Shown here one piece after another: positions 1 to 5,221 of a stretch of 5,221 bases of DNA. Origin of the DNA: CADEDV01 sp964412375 (GTDB lineage: Bacteria; Bacteroidota; Bacteroidia; Chitinophagales; Chitinophagaceae); contig CAYPOD010000074.1 of NCBI GenBank assembly GCA_964412375.1, positions 1 through 5,221 of the forward strand, read 5' to 3'. Position numbers and translations under genes: made by a program. The notes beneath the pieces are model-generated. The model searched no databases, was not told the DNA's origin, and worked only from the letters and a program-made list of their open reading frames with translations. Position 1 is the stretch's first letter. Each line of letters starts with the position of its first letter.

Positions 1-1
1 C

Positions 2-190
2 ACTAACCAGCATTCCATCATTGAGCTTTGGAAAGCCTATCTCACCGGCGACCCGAACCACCAGCAGCTGCAAAAGGACAGAACCAATCTCATAACGCTT
101 GCCAAACGCATCGCTGTAATAAACTATTTACATCACCTCAAACAATCCGGCGTTGTCACCCTGAGCTTGTCGAAGGGTCAACCGCCTTAG
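2..190 (+). CDS. C-terminal end of an unidentified protein (5' truncated by window edge)
   Basis: An open frame enters from the left edge and reads 62 codons to a TAG at 188-190. The first 50 or so residues look like genuine protein, mostly helical, with the stretches IIELWKAYLTGDP and LITLAKRIAVINYLHHLK. I do not recognise the family and no catalytic motif is visible. The last residues, about VTLSLSKGQPP, are encoded by a dispersed Bacteroidota-type repeat, so the repeat appears to have supplied the stop codon and a short foreign tail. The original gene may have ended slightly differently before the repeat arrived. The overlapping frame from position 28 is Pro/His/Ser-rich, reads through the repeats into the next gene, and is not credible. 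The frame is likely coding, but short enough that this is not certain. Confidence 0.55.
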   Translation, partial: TNQHSIIELWKAYLTGDPNHQQLQKDRTNLITLAKRIAVINYLHHLKQSGVVTLSLSKGQPP

Positions 191-203
191 CACTTTTGCG
201 AGA
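152..203. repeat. Dispersed intergenic repeat with CCCTGAGCTTGTCGAAGGG core
   Basis: The core at 159-177 is a partly self-complementary sequence (outer CCCT pairs with AGGG). It is followed by a segment ending near CACTTTTGCGAG. I recognise this combination from memory as a very common dispersed repeat in Bacteroidota genomes; in one frame it translates as HPELVEG followed by STALALLRE, a string often seen at the ends of spurious ORFs. Here it overlaps the 3' end of the left-hand gene and supplies its stop codon. The exact ends are approximate because only one copy is in the window. Confidence 0.65.
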
Positions 204-207
204 AACA

Positions 208-235
208 TTCACCATTGACCGTTCACCATTCACGA
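208..235. repeat. Two tandem 14-base units starting TTCACCATT
   Basis: The unit TTCACCATTGACCG at 208-221 is followed directly by TTCACCATTCACGA at 222-235, identical over the first nine bases and similar after that. It lies between the dispersed repeat and the CTTAAACC run. It has no obvious coding role. Short ACCATT-type runs of this sort are, from memory, common between genes in this bacterial group. Confidence 0.6.
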
Positions 236-240
236 ACAAC

Positions 241-280
241 CTTAAACCCCTTAAACTCTTAAACCTTTCAACCCTCAACC
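241..280. repeat. Run of degenerate CTTAAACC-like units just before a start codon
   Basis: CTTAAACC (241-248), CTTAAACT (250-257) and CTTAAACC (258-265) are followed by the looser copies CTTTCAACC (265-273) and CCTCAACC (273-280). The run ends directly at the ATG of the next gene, so it would form the whole 5' leader next to the start. There is no Shine-Dalgarno sequence in it. It may simply be a slippage-generated spacer, or it could influence translation initiation of the downstream gene; the sequence does not decide this. Confidence 0.55.
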
Positions 281-724
281 ATGCACAATATCAACATCCA
301 CGACCTAAAAAACTTTACCCCAAAACTCATCTTAGAGTACCTGGCCGACACTGAGGGCCATTCATTTGAAATCCACATCCCACCCGACCAGGTTGACCCG
401 GACGATCACAACTTTTCCATTTTCTGGATGTTCCATACCGCCGCCTATGCCGGCCAGCAGTTGCATAATATCGCAGACAACTTTTCCTACTATGTTCCTT
501 GCCCTGGATCTGGTGAGAATTTTGTATTTCGGATAAAAGTCAGCGACAAACCAAAACTGGCACATTGCTTAGCCTTTATCATTTCCGGCTACTTCGACAA
601 CGACACCGAAATGCTCCGCTTTAACGAAGAAGCCGCCAAATTCTTTACAGATTCCTTTGAAGGAAAAGTTGATGCAGCCACCTGGGGCCTACTCACTATC
701 GCAAACGACTATTTAGCAAAATAA
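281..724 (+). CDS. Hypothetical acidic 147-residue protein
   Basis: I do not recognise this protein. It is a complete frame of 147 residues ending in TAA. It has no signal peptide, no clear transmembrane segment and no catalytic motif that I can identify, so it is probably a soluble cytoplasmic protein. It is acidic (21 Asp/Glu against 10 Lys/Arg by hand count), rich in Phe and His, and starts with a probable helix (HDLKNFTPKLILEYLADTEG) followed by an Asp/Pro-rich stretch around residues 36-43. Composition is protein-like throughout and the opposite-strand frames are shorter, so I accept it as a real gene. The ATG at 281 has no Shine-Dalgarno sequence, which is normal for Bacteroidota. A 190-base gap with a possible terminator separates it from the restriction-modification operon, so it is probably transcribed separately. 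A defence role is possible only by proximity. Confidence 0.75.
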   Translation: MHNINIHDLKNFTPKLILEYLADTEGHSFEIHIPPDQVDPDDHNFSIFWMFHTAAYAGQQLHNIADNFSYYVPCPGSGENFVFRIKVSDKPKLAHCLAFIISGYFDNDTEMLRFNEEAAKFFTDSFEGKVDAATWGLLTIANDYLAK

Positions 725-812
725 ACAGCATTATTAAGTTAAAAGGAAAGCAAAAAAGAACCTGTCTCATATAACATTCCTGTAAATATTTATATATATC
801 CCCCTCATTCAT

Positions 813-838
813 CTGGCCACTATTAAAAGCCAGTTTTT
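813..838 (+). terminator. Possible weak intrinsic terminator
   Basis: CTGGC at 813-817 and GCCAG at 829-833 can form a 5-base-pair stem with an 11-base loop, followed at once by five T residues (834-838). The layout is that of a Rho-independent terminator for the gene ending at 724, about 90 bases downstream of its stop. The stem is short and the loop long, so termination would be inefficient and the match may be chance. Confidence 0.3.
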
Positions 839-888
839 CAAAACTTCACTAAGTAATATTAAATTAGTCCCCGGAATCGTTCCCGAAT

Positions 889-896
889 TATCTTTA
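889..896 (+). promoter_or_regulatory. Weak candidate -7 element of a Bacteroidota promoter
   Basis: TATCTTTA matches five of the six fixed positions of the TAnnTTTG element used by the primary sigma factor in Bacteroidota. About 21 bases upstream is TTAG (864-867), a poor match to the TTTG/TTG upstream element. Transcription from here would begin near 903 and give a leader of only about a dozen bases before the ATG at 915. The location suits an operon promoter, but the sequence match is weak. Confidence 0.2.
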
Positions 897-914
897 CGAA
901 CCTAATCCTTCAAA

Positions 915-2081
915 ATGTTTGTCATCAACAAAACGACCAACTCCATCCAATCTCTTTCCCGGAAATCTTTCGCAGAACTGGGCTTTAAGGAAAGGGCCCA
1001 TCTGCAGGAGTGGATTGCCGGCAACCCGGAGGCTTTGGGAGAAAAGCTGCTCATCATTCAAAAAGAATTCAGTGATTTCTCAGACACAAATGAACGTCTC
1101 GACTTATTGGCTCTCGATAAAAATGGCAACCTGGTCATCATTGAAAACAAACTCGATGATTCAGGCCGGGATGTCACCTGGCAGGCATTGAAATATGCCT
1201 CCTATTGCAGTACACTCACCAAGGAAGAGATAAGAAACATCTTCCAAACATACCTTGACTCAACAGCCTCCGGCAAGAATGCAGTGGAAATGCTGAAAGA
1301 ATTTTTTGATGATGCAGAATATAGTGAGATAGTCTTGAACCAAAGAATGACACAACGCATTATCCTCATCGCTGCTAACTTTAGAAAGGAAGTAACCTCA
1401 ACGGTTTTGTGGCTCATGAATTTCAAAATTCAGGTACAATGTTTCAAAGCCACCCCGTATGAGCTGAATGGGCAATTCTTCTTGACACTTGACCAGATCA
1501 TACCTACCAAAGACGCCCAGGATTATGTCATATCAATGACCAATAAGGCACAGGAAGAGATCTCTACCGAAGAAGAAGTAAAGACCCGTCACAAGATCCG
1601 CCTCCGGTTTTGGGCTGAATTCCTGAAAACAATTAAAGGCAAGTCAACGCTGTTCCAAAATTCCAACGCCACAAAAGATCATTGGCTGGTAGCTGGTGGA
1701 ACTGGAATAACGTATGTAAATTTTAACCTCGTTATTACGAAAACGGATGCTGCCGTTCAGCTAAACTTTGGCAGAACTTCACAAGCAGAAAACAAAACCT
1801 TGTTTGATGCATTGGCATTACACAAAAAAGAAATTGAAAATACTTTTGGAGAACCACTCGTTTGGGAAAGAATGGATGAAAAGAAAAGCTCAAGGGTTTC
1901 TTATTACAAAGGCGTTCTTAATTACTTTAATGAAGACGAATGGCCGGATATAATTGCTTTCCTTGTTGAATATGTAAATCGCCTTGAAAAATCAGTAAAA
2001 CCATTTTTGCCGGGAATTAAAATTGCCCTCGCAAACGCTATAAAAGACATCCAGGAACCACTGGAAGAAGAACAGCAATAA
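915..2081 (+). CDS. PD-(D/E)XK nuclease-like protein with C-terminal DUF4268 domain
   Basis: This 388-residue protein has two recognisable parts. Residues about 30-100 resemble the PD-(D/E)XK nuclease fold: the helix EWI..NPEALGE (32-43), Asp63 in RLDLLAL, then VIIENK with Glu77 and Lys79, then Gln90 and Tyr94 in QALKY, the pattern of a RecB-type QxxxY motif. All the expected catalytic positions are present, so nuclease activity is plausible. Residues about 228-365 match what I know as DUF4268 (RLRFWAEFL..., then VNFNLVITKTDAAVQLNFGR, then WERMDEKKSSRVSYYKG), whose role is not established. The tail is acidic (EPLEEEQQ). There is no signal peptide or membrane segment. It lies 40 bases before hsdM on the same strand with no terminator between, so the two are probably co-transcribed. 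Proteins of this kind are, to my knowledge, often found beside restriction-modification genes. It lacks the helicase/translocase motifs of HsdR, so it is not HsdR. The ATG at 915 has no Shine-Dalgarno sequence. Domain assignment is confident; function is inference. Confidence 0.88.
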   Translation: MFVINKTTNSIQSLSRKSFAELGFKERAHLQEWIAGNPEALGEKLLIIQKEFSDFSDTNERLDLLALDKNGNLVIIENKLDDSGRDVTWQALKYASYCSTLTKEEIRNIFQTYLDSTASGKNAVEMLKEFFDDAEYSEIVLNQRMTQRIILIAANFRKEVTSTVLWLMNFKIQVQCFKATPYELNGQFFLTLDQIIPTKDAQDYVISMTNKAQEEISTEEEVKTRHKIRLRFWAEFLKTIKGKSTLFQNSNATKDHWLVAGGTGITYVNFNLVITKTDAAVQLNFGRTSQAENKTLFDALALHKKEIENTFGEPLVWERMDEKKSSRVSYYKGVLNYFNEDEWPDIIAFLVEYVNRLEKSVKPFLPGIKIALANAIKDIQEPLEEEQQ

Positions 2082-2121
2082 CTTTACAGCTTTACCATAA
2101 TTTCACACAATTTCAAATTAT

Positions 2122-4488
2122 ATGAACACCGCCGTACATAATAAACTTGTTTCCTTTATCTGGTCAATTGCCGATGATTGCCTTCGGGATGTTTACGTCA
2201 GAGGCAAATACCGGGATGTGATATTACCGATGGTGGTCCTCCGCCGCCTCGATGCATTGCTGGAGCCTACCAAAGAAAAAGTGATGGAGGAACTGGCTTT
2301 CCAGAAAGACGAAGCCAAATTCACCGAATGGGATGAGAACGGCCTCCGCCAGGCATCCGGCTATGTATTTTATAATACAAGCGAATGGACTTTGCAGCGG
2401 CTTTTTAATACGGCTACCAACAGCCAGCAGATCTTACAGGCAAACTTTGAAGACTACCTGAACGGCTACAGCGCCAATGTGAAAGAGATCATTGAAAAAT
2501 TCAAACTGAAAGAGCAGGTAAAGCACATGGCGAACAAGGATGTACTGCTGAATGTGCTGGAAAAATTCACTTCACCGTACATCAACCTTACCCCCTTTGA
2601 AAAAAATGATCCGGAGGGCCGCAAGCTGCCGCCACTCTCCAATCTCGGTATGGGTTATGTGTTTGAAGAACTGATCCGAAAATTCAATGAAGAAAATAAT
2701 GAAGAAGCCGGCGAACACTTTACCCCCCGTGAAGTGATTGACCTGATGACCCATATCATATTCGACCCGGTAAAAGATAAATTGCCGCCTGTAATGACGA
2801 TCTATGACCCGGCCTGTGGTTCGGGTGGTATGCTTACCGAATCACAAAACTTCATCAAAGATGAAGACGGGGAGATCAGGGCAAAAGGCGATGCGTATTT
2901 GTTTGGCAAAGAAATCAACGATGAAACTTATGCCATCTGCAAATCCGATATGATGATCAAGGGCAACAACCCGGAGAATATCAAAGTGGGTTCAACCTTA
3001 AGTACCGATGAATTTGCAGGTACCAGCTTCGACTTCATGCTCTCCAACCCTCCTTATGGTAAATCATGGGCCAGTGAGTTAAAAAATATCAAAGACGGTA
3101 AAGACATCATTGATCCACGTTTCAAAATAAAACTCAAAGATTATTGGGGTAATGAAGAAGACGCTGATGCCACACCCCGTTCGTCCGACGGACAGCTATT
3201 GTTCCTGATGGAAATGGTGAATAAAATGAAGCCGCTGAAGCAAAGTCCGCTGGGCTCCCGGATTGCTTCGGTACATAACGGCTCCAGTCTTTTTACCGGC
3301 GATGCTGGTGGCGGCGAAAGTAATATCCGCCGATACATTATTGAAAACGACTGGCTCGAAGCCATTGTGCAATTGCCCAATAACCTGTTTTATAACACCG
3401 GTATCACTACCTATATCTGGATACTCAGCAATAACAAACCGGCTACCCGTAAAGGAAAAGTGCAGTTGATTGATGCCGGCCTGCTCTATCGCAAACTCCG
3501 CAAAAACCTCGGCAATAAAAACTGCGAATTTGCCCCGGAACACATCAAAGAAATAGTTTCCGTTTATACAGAGATGAAACCAGTTGAAAGAAAAATTAAT
3601 CCGGAAACAAAAGAAGAAGAAGGAATCGCCTCAAAAATTTTTGACAATAATGACTTTGGCTATTATAAAGTAACCATTGAACGGCCAAAAAGATTAAAAG
3701 CACAGTTCAGTAAAGAACGTATTGAAGAGCTCCGCTTTGATAAAACATTAAGAGAACCGATGGCATGGGCTTATGAACAATTCAGAGAGGAAGTTTATAC
3801 TAATTTGGACAAACATGAAAAAGCCATTTTAGACTATGCAGAAAAACAGGAACTGAACCTCAACAGCAAACAGAACAAAGCCCTGGTAAGTCCTGCCCTC
3901 TGGCAAAAGCAATTAGACCTGCTGAACACAGCAACTGAATTAATGAAAATAGTTGGCACAGATGAGTACAACGACTTCAATATTTTCCGTGACAAAGTGG
4001 AGGAAGCCCTGAAAAAAACAAAAACCAAATTATCTGCTGCCGAAAAGAATGCCATACTGAATGCCGTAAGCTGGTATGATGCCGCAGCGGAAAAAGTAAT
4101 TAAAGGAACAGTAAAGCTCACCGGCGATAAACTGGAAGAAGTATTAAAACTGAATGACTGCACCGAAGCACAACTGGCCGACCACGGCTATTACCCCACC
4201 GGCAAGAAAGGAGAATACCTGCAATATGAAACCGAAAGTGATCTGCGGGACACCGAAAACATACCGCTGAATGAAAATATCTATTTCTATTTCCTGAAAG
4301 AAGTAAAACCCCATGTACCCGAAGCCTGGATAAATATGGAAGCCACCAAAATCGGCTACGAAATCAGTTTTAATAAATACTTCTACCGCCACAAACCTTT
4401 GCGGAGCATTGAAGAAGTGACGGAAGATATTTTACAACTGGAAAAAGAAAGTGATGGCCTTATCCGTGAAATCTTAAACCTTGCCTGA
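2122..4488 (+). CDS. hsdM: Type I restriction-modification DNA methyltransferase subunit M
   Basis: HsdM transfers a methyl group from S-adenosylmethionine to N6 of adenine in the target chosen by HsdS; with HsdR it forms the restriction complex. Residues about 8-150 are the helical HsdM N-terminal domain (FIWSIADDCLRDVYVRGKYRDVILP...). The catalytic N6-methylase domain covers about 172-480. It shows EHFTPREV (198-205), motif I DPACGSGG (229-236, cofactor binding), an acidic ribose-binding candidate Glu264 in FGKEIN, catalytic motif IV NPPY (309-312), and IVQLPNNLFYNTGITTYIWIL (415-435). All key residues are intact. At 788 residues it is well above the roughly 500-530 of the classical subunit; the extra length is mostly a Lys/Glu-rich, largely helical C-terminal region from about 485. 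Long versions of this kind are familiar in type I systems. The ATG at 2122 follows the upstream gene by 40 bases, and the TGA overlaps the hsdS ATG by one base (TGATG). Confidence 0.96.
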   Translation: MNTAVHNKLVSFIWSIADDCLRDVYVRGKYRDVILPMVVLRRLDALLEPTKEKVMEELAFQKDEAKFTEWDENGLRQASGYVFYNTSEWTLQRLFNTATNSQQILQANFEDYLNGYSANVKEIIEKFKLKEQVKHMANKDVLLNVLEKFTSPYINLTPFEKNDPEGRKLPPLSNLGMGYVFEELIRKFNEENNEEAGEHFTPREVIDLMTHIIFDPVKDKLPPVMTIYDPACGSGGMLTESQNFIKDEDGEIRAKGDAYLFGKEINDETYAICKSDMMIKGNNPENIKVGSTLSTDEFAGTSFDFMLSNPPYGKSWASELKNIKDGKDIIDPRFKIKLKDYWGNEEDADATPRSSDGQLLFLMEMVNKMKPLKQSPLGSRIASVHNGSSLFTGDAGGGESNIRRYIIENDWLEAIVQLPNNLFYNTGITTYIWILSNNKPATRKGKVQLIDAGLLYRKLRKNLGNKNCEFAPEHIKEIVSVYTEMKPVERKINPETKEEEGIASKIFDNNDFGYYKVTIERPKRLKAQFSKERIEELRFDKTLREPMAWAYEQFREEVYTNLDKHEKAILDYAEKQELNLNSKQNKALVSPALWQKQLDLLNTATELMKIVGTDEYNDFNIFRDKVEEALKKTKTKLSAAEKNAILNAVSWYDAAAEKVIKGTVKLTGDKLEEVLKLNDCTEAQLADHGYYPTGKKGEYLQYETESDLRDTENIPLNENIYFYFLKEVKPHVPEAWINMEATKIGYEISFNKYFYRHKPLRSIEEVTEDILQLEKESDGLIREILNLA

Positions 4489-5221
4489 TGGAAGCTGTAG
4501 CAGAAAAATTACAAACTGAAAAATACTCGGGCTATAAAGATTCTGGCGAAGCATGGATTGGAGAAATCCCTGATCATTGGGATATTAAAAAACTGAAGCT
4601 GATTTTCTCTGAGAAAAAAATAACACATAACCCTGCACTCAGTTGCGGGGCAATTAGCTTTGGCAAAGTAGTGGTAAAAGATGATGAAAAAATACCACTA
4701 TCAACGAAGGCCTCTTATCAAGAAGTTTTAAAAGGAGAGTTTCTAATCAATCCGCTCAATCTTAACTATGACCTTATCAGTTTACGAATAGCTCTTTCTT
4801 ATATTGATGTTGTTGTAAGTTCCGGTTACATTGTTCTAAAGAATGACATAGAAATTAACAGAGAGTACTATAAATATTTACTTCACCGGTATGATGTAGC
4901 TTATATGAAATTACTTGGTTCTGGAGTTCGCCAAACTATAAGTTTTAATCATATTGCCAATAGCTTACTCATATTCCCACCACTATCTGAACAAACCGCC
5001 ATCGCCCAATTCCTCGACCGTAAAACAGCTTTAATTGACAAAGCCATCACCATCAAAGAAAAACAAATAGAACTGCTGAAAGAACGCCGGCAGATACTCA
5101 TTCACAAAGCCGTTACCCGTGGGCTTAACCCGGATGTAAAGATGAAAGAAAGTGGGGTGGAATGGATTGGGGAGATACCTGTGTTTTGGGTGGTGTATTT
5201 CATTAGACATATTTTAAGAGA
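4488..5221 (+). CDS. hsdS: Type I restriction-modification specificity subunit S (3' truncated by window edge)
   Basis: HsdS recognises the bipartite DNA target and holds the HsdM (and HsdR) subunits. The open frame from the ATG at 4488 continues without a stop to the edge (244 full codons). Residues 16-31 carry the typical entry to a target recognition domain (YKDSGEAWIGEIPDHW). Residues about 34-163 are the first target recognition domain, ending in GVRQTISFNHIANSLLIF. Then comes the conserved PPLSEQTAIAQFLD (164-177) and a charged helix that spaces the two halves (about 178-213, including KEKQIELLKERRQILIHKAVTRGL). Residues 220-234 repeat the entry motif (KESGVEWIGEIP...W), so the second recognition domain has just begun when the window ends. 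The one-base overlap with hsdM and lack of a Shine-Dalgarno sequence suggest translational coupling. The target sequence cannot be read from the protein. The first recognition domain is about 31% G+C against about 48% in the conserved part. Confidence 0.93.
   Translation, partial: MEAVAEKLQTEKYSGYKDSGEAWIGEIPDHWDIKKLKLIFSEKKITHNPALSCGAISFGKVVVKDDEKIPLSTKASYQEVLKGEFLINPLNLNYDLISLRIALSYIDVVVSSGYIVLKNDIEINREYYKYLLHRYDVAYMKLLGSGVRQTISFNHIANSLLIFPPLSEQTAIAQFLDRKTALIDKAITIKEKQIELLKERRQILIHKAVTRGLNPDVKMKESGVEWIGEIPVFWVVYFIRHILR
4536..4580 (+). repeat. First copy of the HsdS half-repeat entry motif
   Basis: Encodes HsdS residues 17-31, KDSGEAWIGEIPDHW. Ten of 15 residues are identical to the second copy at 5145-5189. 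It marks the start of the first target recognition domain. The internal repeat reflects the two-fold architecture of HsdS and is a place where half-subunits can recombine. Confidence 0.8.
5145..5189 (+). repeat. Second copy of the HsdS half-repeat entry motif
   Basis: Encodes HsdS residues 220-234, KESGVEWIGEIPVFW, matching the copy at 4536-4580. It shows that the second target recognition domain starts here, about 203 residues after the first. Similarity is clear in protein but modest in DNA because synonymous codons differ. Confidence 0.8.

Larger units (their letters stand above)
725..914. other. Intergenic region ahead of the defence operon
   Basis: This 190-base AT-rich gap carries no credible gene on either strand. 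It contains TA-rich DNA at about 786-799 (TATTTATATATATCCCC), a small hairpin followed by a T-run at 813-838, and a weak -7-like element at 889-896. As the only sizeable gap before three closely spaced genes, it is the natural place for the operon promoter. No RNA gene or riboswitch was recognised. Confidence 0.5.

Noticed and set aside
28..354. 108-codon + strand frame overlapping the left-hand gene, the repeats and the start of the 147-residue gene
   Set aside because: It runs through three different repeat tracts, has a low-complexity Pro/His/Ser/Leu composition and no recognisable domain; the frames ending at 190 and starting at 281 explain the DNA better.
757..770. GAACCTGTCTCATA, resembling insertion-sequence ends that contain GAGACAGGTTC
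   Set aside because: No matching inverted copy, target-site duplication or transposase is visible in the window, so a mobile-element remnant cannot be supported.
919..1191. 90-codon + strand frame overlapping the DUF4268 gene
   Set aside because: It covers the nuclease motifs in another frame, and the 388-residue frame is clearly the conserved one.
2082..2121. Possible separate promoter for hsdM in the 40-base gap
   Set aside because: No good TAnnTTTG match with an upstream element was found; read-through from the preceding gene is simpler.
3196..3543. 115-codon - strand frame inside hsdM
   Set aside because: It lies wholly within the conserved methylase domain of HsdM, whose motifs are intact, and the antisense product resembles no known protein.
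3834..4163. 109-codon - strand frame inside hsdM
   Set aside because: Its Ser/Phe-rich sequence is what the antisense of Lys/Glu-rich coding DNA gives; it is a shadow of hsdM.
1..5221. CRISPR array, tRNA or rRNA genes
   Set aside because: No regularly spaced direct repeats of 25-40 bases and no recognisable tRNA or rRNA sequences were seen on either strand.

Overview
The window looks like chromosomal DNA from a member of the Bacteroidota, most likely the Chitinophagaceae or a close relative. The evidence is indirect. None of the gene starts has a recognisable Shine-Dalgarno sequence. Non-coding DNA contains a dispersed repeat built on CCCTGAGCTTGTCGAAGGG, and short runs of CTTAAACC-like and TTCACCATT-like units, of kinds I recall from that group. 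G+C is moderate in most coding DNA. All recognised genes are on the + strand.

Layout. Positions 2-190 hold the C-terminal end of an unidentified gene whose stop codon lies inside the dispersed repeat. Positions 191-280 are a short repeat-rich spacer. Positions 281-724 encode a 147-residue acidic protein that I do not recognise. The 190-base gap at 725-914 contains a weak hairpin plus T-run (possible terminator) and a weak Bacteroidota-type -7 element. From 915 to the right edge there is one tightly packed defence operon: a PD-(D/E)XK nuclease-like protein with a C-terminal DUF4268 region (915-2081), a long type I DNA adenine methyltransferase subunit HsdM (2122-4488), and the 5' part of the specificity subunit HsdS (4488 to the edge).

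How the genes work together. HsdM and HsdS would form the type I modification enzyme: HsdS reads a bipartite DNA target through two target recognition domains, and HsdM methylates adenine within it. The hsdS start codon overlaps the hsdM stop codon by one base, so their translation is probably coupled. No HsdR translocase/nuclease is visible and hsdS runs off the edge, so hsdR may lie downstream. The nuclease-like DUF4268 protein is only 40 bases ahead of hsdM and probably shares its transcript. It is the least characterised part of the system and the most interesting candidate here for an accessory defence role. The first target recognition domain of hsdS is much more AT-rich than the conserved region next to it, which suggests an exchanged module.
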